Made by a program: the position numbers and the translations under genes. Below, piece after piece: positions 24,236 through 29,800 of a stretch of DNA of 29,800 bases. The stretch's first letter is position 1. The number at the start of each line of letters is the position of its first letter. Origin of the DNA: a virus; IMG/VR virus record IMGVR_UViG_3300000117_000154, positions 1 through 29,800 of that record. One strand, 5' to 3'. A model generated the notes under the pieces. That model did not search any database, had not been told where the DNA came from, and worked only from the letters and a program-made list of their open reading frames with translations.

Positions 24236-26062
24236 TTACTTTATTAAACTTATGTTTTCTTGTTTTTCAATAGATATTTTTTCTATCAATGGGTGAGTAA
24301 AATCATGAGAAATTAAAAATACATTGAGATTTCCCTCAGTCTGTAATACCTCAATAAGTTTCTCTTTTCCTTCTTCGTCAAGGACTCCTGTTATTTCATC
24401 AAGAAATAAAAGATTTACACTACTGCCACCAAGTTTTGATAGCAGGCTACGAATTGCTAATAGTATTGAAGTTTGTATTCGGGAGAACTCTCCGCCAGAT
24501 ACAGTCTCTATAGGTGTTCCTATACCATTATTGATAACTGAGATATTCAGTTTTTCTTTGTCTAATTTGAACTCTACCTGAAACTGTCCATCACTTAATA
24601 AAGATAAGTAATGATTTATGGTAATTTCTAATTCTTTTGTTAAATTCTCTAATTTAAAGGCTACGATCCCAGATGTTGAAAAAGCTTTTTTTAAAATATT
24701 TAAAGAATTTATCTGATTTTGTAAAGATACTGTATCATTCTTTAGAGTAACTTGTCTATTATTAAAATCTTCTTTTTGATCAAGTAGAGCATCTACTTTA
24801 GCATTGTGTGCTGAGACACCATTATTGTGATCAATGGCTTTTTCTCTGGCTACTTTTTGCTCTTTATATGTTAATGTACAAGCATCTATTTCATTTTGTA
24901 TCTCATCTATTTTTGGATAAACTCTAGGAATATTATTGTCTATTAATTGAGTTAGTTGTTCAAACTTTTCTATAGCTTTTTGATTCTTTTGATAGGCATA
25001 GTTTTCTTTATCAAAAAGGTCTTTCTTTTGTTGTAAACTTTTTGCGATGCCTATATAGTGTCTCTCACTGCTCTCCTCTTGGTAAATCTTATTTTCTAAA
25101 TCAATTCGCACATTTCTAGCCTCATCGTTATTAATTGATTGGCCACATGTCGGACAAGTGTCTCTATCATCTACACCTGATAACTCTCTTCTGAGACTTT
25201 TTATGTCGTTTTGGGTTATCAGTAAATTTTGTTTGTGCTGATCTAAAAGTTCATACTCTTCAAAAGGTACAGGTTCTAACAAGTTCATTACAAAATCAAT
25301 GCTATCTCTTTCTTTTACATACATTGTGTTTTTGTCAATTTTTTTACAAGTTTCTGTATAACTTTGTATTTCTAGTTGTAAGACGCCTATTCTTTGCTGT
25401 ATTTCTGGATCTATCTCTGGAACGCTTATCATTTCTTGTTTAACAGGTATTGAAGTATACTTTAAGAAATCTTTAACTGACTTTAGTTCTCCTTGTAGTT
25501 TAAGATTTTCTCTATCTGTCGTAGTGGCTTTAGTTTTTATCTTATCCCCTATTTGAATATATTTTTCTAAATTAAATAAATTGATTAAAAACTTTTTACG
25601 ATTTGTATCGGTTGCTTTTAAAAATTCTAATAAGTCTGTAGAAGATTGGTAAGTAAGTTGAGAAAATACTTCAAAGTCTAATCCAATAATTTGTTGTATC
25701 TTTTTATAAGTATCTAAAACTTTATGGTCTGAGATATCAATTCCGTTTTCGATCAGCTTAACTTTAGTTTGTGCCCCGCTTCTAATAACTGATATTTGAT
25801 ATTCTATTTCTCCTACACTAAATTCTAAACTTCCTGACCACTGCTTTGTTTTAGACCATCTGTTTAAAATATCGGACTTTTTAATGCCTTTAACATTTTT
25901 ATTAAAGAGTATCTCTTGTATAATCATTGCTATAGACGACTTACCGCTACCATTAGGAGCCGTAAGTTGAGTTATTCTATTTTTATGTAAATTCATTTCA
26001 TTATCATTTCCATATGAAAACATATTAGAGAATGATAAGTTTTTTAGTTCTATACTAGGCAT
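24236..26062 (-). CDS. Recombination endonuclease subunit, gp46 / SbcC / Rad50-like
   Basis: The SMC-type ATPase that works with gp47/Mre11 to resect DNA ends. The start is set at ATG 26062 (MPSIELKNLSFSNMFSYG) because AAGGA lies 7 bases upstream. Walker A is LTAPNGSGKSS (about 33-43). Two coiled-coil arms flank the zinc hook CPTCGQ near residue 300, and the second ATPase half has the signature VSGGEFSRIQ (about 515) and Walker B NLLFLDEIT (about 548). At 608 aa it is close to T4 gp46 (560). It overlaps the PP-loop gene by 8 bases. Confidence 0.95.
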   Translation of the reverse strand: MPSIELKNLSFSNMFSYGNDNEMNLHKNRITQLTAPNGSGKSSIAMIIQEILFNKNVKGIKKSDILNRWSKTKQWSGSLEFSVGEIEYQISVIRSGAQTKVKLIENGIDISDHKVLDTYKKIQQIIGLDFEVFSQLTYQSSTDLLEFLKATDTNRKKFLINLFNLEKYIQIGDKIKTKATTTDRENLKLQGELKSVKDFLKYTSIPVKQEMISVPEIDPEIQQRIGVLQLEIQSYTETCKKIDKNTMYVKERDSIDFVMNLLEPVPFEEYELLDQHKQNLLITQNDIKSLRRELSGVDDRDTCPTCGQSINNDEARNVRIDLENKIYQEESSERHYIGIAKSLQQKKDLFDKENYAYQKNQKAIEKFEQLTQLIDNNIPRVYPKIDEIQNEIDACTLTYKEQKVAREKAIDHNNGVSAHNAKVDALLDQKEDFNNRQVTLKNDTVSLQNQINSLNILKKAFSTSGIVAFKLENLTKELEITINHYLSLLSDGQFQVEFKLDKEKLNISVINNGIGTPIETVSGGEFSRIQTSILLAIRSLLSKLGGSSVNLLFLDEITGVLDEEGKEKLIEVLQTEGNLNVFLISHDFTHPLIEKISIEKQENISLIK

Positions 26063-26972
26063 AATATTTTCCTTCAAATCCTTTTTTAACAAATACTTTT
26101 CTGATAAAAGCTAGCGTATACTCTTCCCACGTAATAAATGATTGATATCTAAAGTTAGATTCTTCTCTTATTAAGTTTGTTAATTCACCTATTACATTAT
26201 CACTCTTTTCCCAACCTGTCATCTTAATTCGACGTTTGAGCTGTGGAAACGCTTCATACAAAAAGTCATTATTCTTGTCTCCTGGTTGGCTATGGTCATA
26301 ATTAGCTGCATAGTGACAAAATATAGGTTCAAGGGAAGTAAATGTAAAAAATTTATAATATTTTGCTAACGCATACTTTACAATATTAGGAGAATCTTCC
26401 CACCAACCGATACCTATATCAGTATGAAAGTCAGGGTTGTGTCCTGAGTTAATTAATATTTCTTTTGCAGGATCTATGTAGTTAAATAAGTTACACAAAG
26501 CTATTTGAGAGTATGAATGAGTAAATTCCCCATGCTTTACTGCATCAGGAATGACTTCCTTCTTTAATTTTTCTAAAGAGAGGTCTATGATCTTAAATGG
26601 GATGTTTCTATGTTGGCAGTATTTAACGGCAAAGATAATGTCGTGGTCATTTGCGCCTTTAAACAGTCTCTGTATAACTGCTCTGAAAGGAATTCCACAC
26701 TGATAAAATGCCTCAGCTGTTACTTCTGAATCTATCCCTCCCGAAAGAGATATTACATAATTAAAGTGAGGATACTTCTGTATAAATGCTTTTATCAGCC
26801 CAGTTAAATCATGGTAAAATGACTTACCTCTACGTTTATATACTGGAACTGTTGCACGCACTCCTAAACATGGTATTAGAGATGAACACAAATAGTCTTG
26901 CTGAGGTCTAAGATGAGTTTTATTTTGTACATACTCCCAATAAACACGATTAAGCGATAGATCGATATTCAT
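26055..26972 (-). CDS. PP-loop (N-type) ATP pyrophosphatase, unknown substrate
   Basis: Residues 72-85 (YVISLSGGIDSEVT) contain the PP-loop SGGxDS, which binds ATP pyrophosphate in enzymes that adenylate a substrate, such as asparagine synthetase, QueC/ExsB, NAD synthetase, tRNA-thiolating enzymes and PAPS reductase. The following strand-helix pattern (FRAVIQRLFKGANDHDIIFA, YCQHRNIPFKIIDL) fits this fold. It lacks the zinc CxxC pairs of QueC and the glutaminase domain of asparagine synthetase, so I cannot place it. It lies between the two subunits of the recombination nuclease and overlaps both, an unusual location. The N-terminal 70 residues are unlike known PP-loop proteins. Confidence 0.78.
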   Translation of the reverse strand: MNIDLSLNRVYWEYVQNKTHLRPQQDYLCSSLIPCLGVRATVPVYKRRGKSFYHDLTGLIKAFIQKYPHFNYVISLSGGIDSEVTAEAFYQCGIPFRAVIQRLFKGANDHDIIFAVKYCQHRNIPFKIIDLSLEKLKKEVIPDAVKHGEFTHSYSQIALCNLFNYIDPAKEILINSGHNPDFHTDIGIGWWEDSPNIVKYALAKYYKFFTFTSLEPIFCHYAANYDHSQPGDKNNDFLYEAFPQLKRRIKMTGWEKSDNVIGELTNLIREESNFRYQSFITWEEYTLAFIRKVFVKKGFEGKYYA

Positions 26973-27906
26973 TCATCACCGTCTCAATGTCAGTTACTTT
27001 TATATGGTCTAAATATATCTCAAGTTCTTCATAGATAGTTTTACCTTTTAAATCTAGTGTAGAGTCATCTGCGGGTTTTTCGACCATCTTTTTATCTAAT
27101 AACTCTGTGTTCTCGATTTTAGCTAACTCATCTAGTGACCCTTTAACTTCATATATTACATGATTCTTTGCATCTGCGGGCATAGCTTCTCCAGCTGCAA
27201 TTGTTCGTCTAACTAACTTTGGTAAATTTAAATTATGAAAGCGTCTAACATATGTACCATCTGATTGATAGTCATATAAATCTATTCCATATTCACGAGT
27301 TGCATCTCGATCAAAAGTAGTATTTAGAGGACTACCAGGATAGTAACAGTTAGTGTCGCCATAACGATGATTAAAGTGTAGGTCACCAAGTAAACACAAG
27401 CCCCAAGGGGAGAGACGGGAAAAATCATATTCTGGCGATATATGAGGCGGAACTTCTCCACGAATGTGTGTAACCAATATATCCCCTTTGACATATTGTG
27501 GTAAATTATTGTTCTGCATCTCACCGTACGGGAAGAAGCAAAAGCTAACTTCACCCACACTCGCACGTCCGTTTCTAGTAAAAACATGAACGTTCTCATT
27601 TTTGATAGCGTTCTCCTGAGTAAAGTATTCAAAAAATGATTCTCCTTTTTTAGTTGCTTCATGATTACCTGGTATGATGTAGGTAGGTATTGTGACTGAA
27701 TTGATATAGCTTAAGAACAAACAGACTTCGTCTGGCTCTGGCTTTTTATCAAATATGTCACCAGCTATAATATGCACATCACAACTTTGCTCAAGTGCGA
27801 TGAGTTTTCTAAACATTTCACGGAATCGATTCACTTGCCAATCGTATGGAACTTTCTTTTTGTGAAGGATTATGTGCCAATCAGCTGAACATAAAATTTT
27901 TATCAT
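26950..27906 (-). CDS. Recombination endonuclease subunit, gp47 / SbcD / Mre11-like
   Basis: A calcineurin-type metallophosphoesterase that is the nuclease partner of gp46. All metal motifs are visible: SADWH (7-11), AGDIFDKKP (48-56), PGNHE (79-83), VTHIRG (145-150) and LGDLHFNHR (173-181). At 318 aa it is about the size of T4 gp47 (339). AAAGGA lies 5 bases before the ATG. The leader upstream, 27907-28076, is unusually rich in hairpins. It overlaps the PP-loop gene by 23 bases. Confidence 0.94.
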   Translation of the reverse strand: MIKILCSADWHIILHKKKVPYDWQVNRFREMFRKLIALEQSCDVHIIAGDIFDKKPEPDEVCLFLSYINSVTIPTYIIPGNHEATKKGESFFEYFTQENAIKNENVHVFTRNGRASVGEVSFCFFPYGEMQNNNLPQYVKGDILVTHIRGEVPPHISPEYDFSRLSPWGLCLLGDLHFNHRYGDTNCYYPGSPLNTTFDRDATREYGIDLYDYQSDGTYVRRFHNLNLPKLVRRTIAAGEAMPADAKNHVIYEVKGSLDELAKIENTELLDKKMVEKPADDSTLDLKGKTIYEELEIYLDHIKVTDIETVMNEYRSIA

Positions 27907-27956
27907 TGCATTTCCTTTAAATATATGCTAATTTAGTGATTAGCTATTGAATAACG

Positions 27957-28064
27957 CTTCCAACGTAGTTGAAAAGCTGTTGAACACGACTCGCCTATAT
28001 GAGTTAGCGAGGGCACGTAGTGCCCCAGCAAGGAACGTAGTTCCGCAGTTTGTGTTATGCCACA
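27957..28064. repeat. Cluster of tandem short hairpins in the gp47 leader
   Basis: Five inverted repeats follow one another: CTTCCAAC-GTA-GTTGAAAA (27957-27975, core CAAC/GTTG), CTCGC/GCGAG (27990-28011), GGGCAC-GTA-GTGCCC (28011-28025), GGAAC-GTA-GTTCC (28032-28044), and TGTG/CACA (28051-28064). Three share the core ACGTAGT. Two adjacent plus-strand units, AGCGAGGGCACGTAGTGCCCC and AGCAAGGAACGTAGTTCCGC, look like copies of one unit. It fills most of the 170-base gap between gp47 and the GT-A gene. On the minus strand it would lie in the mRNA leader of gp47. No promoter or ORF was seen in it. Confidence 0.75.
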
Positions 28065-28076
28065 CTTGCGTCTAAT

Positions 28077-28895
28077 TTAAGACTGTGTTGAATCCGCACG
28101 ATTAATAATTTTTCCCACGTCACCTTCAAAAGTATAGGTTCCTATATGATTTAACTTAGTATTTGGGTCTAACCATATTTCCCCACCAATCTTTTGCCAT
28201 CTTCTACAAAAAGTATAATCTTCTGAAAGATAACGATTATCGTCTGGATCGTGAATTGTATCAAAAAATGAATAACAATATTTATTATACTTAGGATCAA
28301 TATTAGAATCATTACGATAATGTAACTCTGGATATTCTGACATCATCTTTTCAATTACTTCACGTTTGATTAGAAAAAACCCTGTTGACGCATCTAATAC
28401 TTCTACGGCACCATTTTCAATTCTAATCTGCTTTGTAGCTTGATCAATAAATTTAAAATTAATTGCATACTGCACTGGTAGTGCTTTTTTAGGATATGCT
28501 GCTGCCATAATCGGTTTATCATAAGCTAGAGCTCTTAATACAGATTCAGCATCAAACTCTATGTCAGCATCAATAAACAGTAAGTGGGAACAATCAGATT
28601 CTAAAAACATGGCTGTAAGAATATTTCTGGCTCTAGTTACTAATGATTCATTTCTTAACGTGGTAATTCTAAAGTTTATTCCATGCTTCATAAAGTCTTG
28701 TGATACTCTAAACATAGATAAAAAGAATTGATCCGTTACCATACCTCCGTAACAAGGAGTCGCAAAAAATATATTATGTTTTCGCAAAATATTAAGATCT
28801 ATTTGTGCTTGACTACCTTCAACGTTTGTAAAAGCACCAAAGGATTTCTTTGGTGCTTTTTTATCCGTAGTCATATCTGCTAGGGATTTTTTCAT
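28077..28895 (-). CDS. GT-A glycosyltransferase-like protein
   Basis: The core resembles family-2-type transferases: NIFFATPCYGG (41-51) starts the nucleotide-binding domain, LLFIDADIEFD (105-115) carries the DxD metal motif (D109-A-D111), and LSEDYTFCRRWQKIGGEIWL near residue 225-245 is the acceptor-side block with the catalytic Glu-Asp. It is followed by LNHIGTYTF. The protein is 272 aa and has no membrane segment, so it should act in the cytoplasm on a sugar nucleotide and an unknown acceptor (virion protein or DNA). The ATG overlaps the SSB stop codon (ATGA). A terminator-like hairpin lies within codons 13-21. Confidence 0.84.
   Translation of the reverse strand: MKKSLADMTTDKKAPKKSFGAFTNVEGSQAQIDLNILRKHNIFFATPCYGGMVTDQFFLSMFRVSQDFMKHGINFRITTLRNESLVTRARNILTAMFLESDCSHLLFIDADIEFDAESVLRALAYDKPIMAAAYPKKALPVQYAINFKFIDQATKQIRIENGAVEVLDASTGFFLIKREVIEKMMSEYPELHYRNDSNIDPKYNKYCYSFFDTIHDPDDNRYLSEDYTFCRRWQKIGGEIWLDPNTKLNHIGTYTFEGDVGKIINRADSTQS
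28834..28862. terminator. Intrinsic-terminator-like hairpin inside the GT-A gene
   Basis: GCACCAAAG (28834-28842), loop GATTT, and CTTTGGTGC (28848-28856) form a perfect 9-bp stem. On the plus strand it is followed by six T's (28857-28862). On the minus strand, the direction of local transcription, four T's follow (TTTTAC). It lies about 40-60 bases inside the glycosyltransferase reading frame, where it encodes APKKSFGAF. It could reduce transcription from ssb into the genes below, or stop plus-strand transcription. Confidence 0.6.
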
Positions 28896-29551
28896 GCTAA
28901 GTCATCCACATCTTCTTGAGGTTTAAACTCATCAGAAACATCGCCTGCGAAGTAAGAGGTGTTCTGCAATAACCACTCTTTTTGCTCTTCGTATGTTTGA
29001 CGTTTATAGATTTTTGAAAGATCAAAAAGTTCTAAGGCTGTTTCTTCATCAGTAAGAGGTGAGTTATTACGAGCAGGTAAACAAGAATACTTTACATTTT
29101 GTGGTAAAGGCCCTGTTTTCTCTTTTTTGATAGTTATATCATAACCATCTGAATCCCCAGCTGGATTTCCATAATCTGGGTTAGTTGCATAGTCTACGAT
29201 CTGTGAATAAATGGTTGAACGTAAATCAAATAGTTTGATTTTACCGTCAGCACGATCTATTACGTTACAGACATATGAAAACTGAGGTTTATCCGAAAAA
29301 ATTGATTCATCAATTTCTTTGAAAGGGTCTTGAGCAGAGTTATCAAATGACTCAGTTTCTCTACTGAATTGCAGACACTCAACAGGCATTTTTTTACCTT
29401 CTGTAGTGACTACCCAATAACAGTATCTAGGCATTACATCACCTATTAACCTAACTTTAGTATCTCCGATACTCATAGTTAATCTTTCGATTTCTCTTCT
29501 TTGTTGATTTCCAGAGGATTGTTTTCCTTTGGCTTTATCCCATGCGACCAT
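28892..29551 (-). CDS. Single-stranded DNA-binding protein, gp32-like
   Basis: The core (about 35-160) matches phage gp32-type OB-fold proteins: MPRYCYWVVTTEGKKMPVEC, then SYVCNVIDRADGKIKLFDL and TIYSQIVDYATNPDYG, then GYDITIKKEKTG. A basic N-terminus (WDKAKGKQSSGNQQRREIE) could serve cooperative binding, and the chain ends with the acidic tail EFKPQEDVDDLA that recruits partner proteins. At 219 aa it is shorter than T4 gp32 (301). AGGAG lies 6 bases before the ATG. As SSB it supports replication and recombination with gp46/gp47. It would be needed in large amounts, which may explain the hairpin after it. Confidence 0.83.
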   Translation of the reverse strand: MVAWDKAKGKQSSGNQQRREIERLTMSIGDTKVRLIGDVMPRYCYWVVTTEGKKMPVECLQFSRETESFDNSAQDPFKEIDESIFSDKPQFSYVCNVIDRADGKIKLFDLRSTIYSQIVDYATNPDYGNPAGDSDGYDITIKKEKTGPLPQNVKYSCLPARNNSPLTDEETALELFDLSKIYKRQTYEEQKEWLLQNTSYFAGDVSDEFKPQEDVDDLA

Positions 29552-29587
29552 AGTTGTCTCCTTTTTGTTGAACGTTGGTTCTTTTGT

Positions 29588-29776
29588 TTAGGTATTCCTC
29601 GCTACCGAGGACTCTTGTGTAAAATAAATTTTATTTCCTTTTATATTGATAAAAGGATTTTGTAAATCTTTTCTAATATAATTCTTAGATATATAATCAT
29701 GTTTTTCACTGATTCTACGCATTGATAACATTTGTATATATTCAGTTTTTTTAATAATAGAAACATTTTGAGTCAT
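29588..29776 (-). CDS. Small hypothetical protein, possibly helix-turn-helix (62 aa)
   Basis: The frame reads MTQNVSIIKKTEYIQMLSMR, then RISEKHDYISKNYIRKDLQN and PFINIKGNKIYFTQES. The middle resembles a short helix-turn-helix of the excisionase type followed by a wing, but this is weak. There is no clear Shine-Dalgarno. TATAAATA lies on the minus strand at 29788-29795, 11 bases before the ATG. Its last codons cover a 5-bp hairpin (CCTCG/CGAGG at 29597-29610). It could be a regulator of the ssb operon or not be a gene at all. Confidence 0.42.
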   Translation of the reverse strand: MTQNVSIIKKTEYIQMLSMRRISEKHDYISKNYIRKDLQNPFINIKGNKIYFTQESSVARNT

Positions 29777-29800
29777 AAAATAAGGGTTATTTATATAACT

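Noticed and set aside
29788-29795. Minus-strand TATAAATA as a late promoter
   Set aside because: It lies only 11 bases before a doubtful ATG without a Shine-Dalgarno, and such an 8-mer is expected by chance in DNA this AT-rich; noted only as context.
1-29800. CRISPR arrays, insertion sequences, transposases, anti-defence islands
   Set aside because: No regularly spaced repeats, transposase motifs or terminal inverted repeats were seen; every stretch over 200 bases is coding.

Overview
The window is about 30 kb of an AT-rich, densely packed tailed-phage genome. The 5' end carries lambda-type tail-tip genes (gpI-like and gpJ-like), so the virion is most likely siphovirus-like, while the replication genes are of T4/cyanophage type. 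A glutamine-II ('Downstream-peptide') riboswitch-like RNA, a class otherwise known from cyanobacteria, their phages and marine metagenomes, together with fibre repeats and small basic proteins seen in marine phages, points to a marine phage. No photosynthesis gene, integrase or lysis gene is present here, so the host (cyanobacterium, SAR11-like or other) cannot be fixed. The sequence looks like part of a lytic genome.

Plus strand, 1-12864 (virion module): the 3' part of a gpI-like tail assembly gene, a 2001-aa gpJ-like tail-tip protein, a tail-collar fibre, an acidic protein, and a fibre with internal repeats. A radical SAM enzyme is translationally coupled to that fibre. A run of small proteins follows, with the glutamine riboswitch candidate between two of them. 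Next come a beta-helix-like, apparently strongly expressed structural protein behind a promoter-like region, and three very small proteins. Genes touch or overlap (TAATG, ATGA) almost throughout.

Minus strand, 29776-12845 (DNA and nucleotide metabolism, read right to left): a small unknown protein, a gp32-like ssDNA-binding protein, a GT-A glycosyltransferase, a hairpin-rich intergenic region, then gp47/SbcD, a PP-loop ATPase, gp46/SbcC, NrdA, NrdB, a MazG-like protein, glutaredoxin, PhoH (no normal start codon), an SNase-like nuclease, a tRNA-like gene, an SGNH-like protein, serine hydroxymethyltransferase, a Holliday-resolvase-like nuclease, a 5'-3' exonuclease, a divergent dUTPase-fold protein, ThyX, a GT-B glycosyltransferase and a nicotianamine-synthase-like methyltransferase. 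The two strands converge with a 20-bp overlap of coding ends at 12845-12864.

How the genes fit together: gp46/gp47, the exonuclease, the resolvase-like nuclease and the SSB form a recombination/replication set. NrdA/NrdB with glutaredoxin make deoxynucleotides. MazG and the dUTPase-fold protein would edit or sense nucleotides. ThyX plus SHMT could close a two-enzyme folate cycle for dTMP without dihydrofolate reductase. The least explained elements are the riboswitch and its 83-aa gene, the radical SAM enzyme in the virion module, the AUC-start phoH, the tRNA-like element whose CCA abuts an AUG, the tandem hairpins at 27957-28064, and a terminator-like hairpin inside the glycosyltransferase gene.
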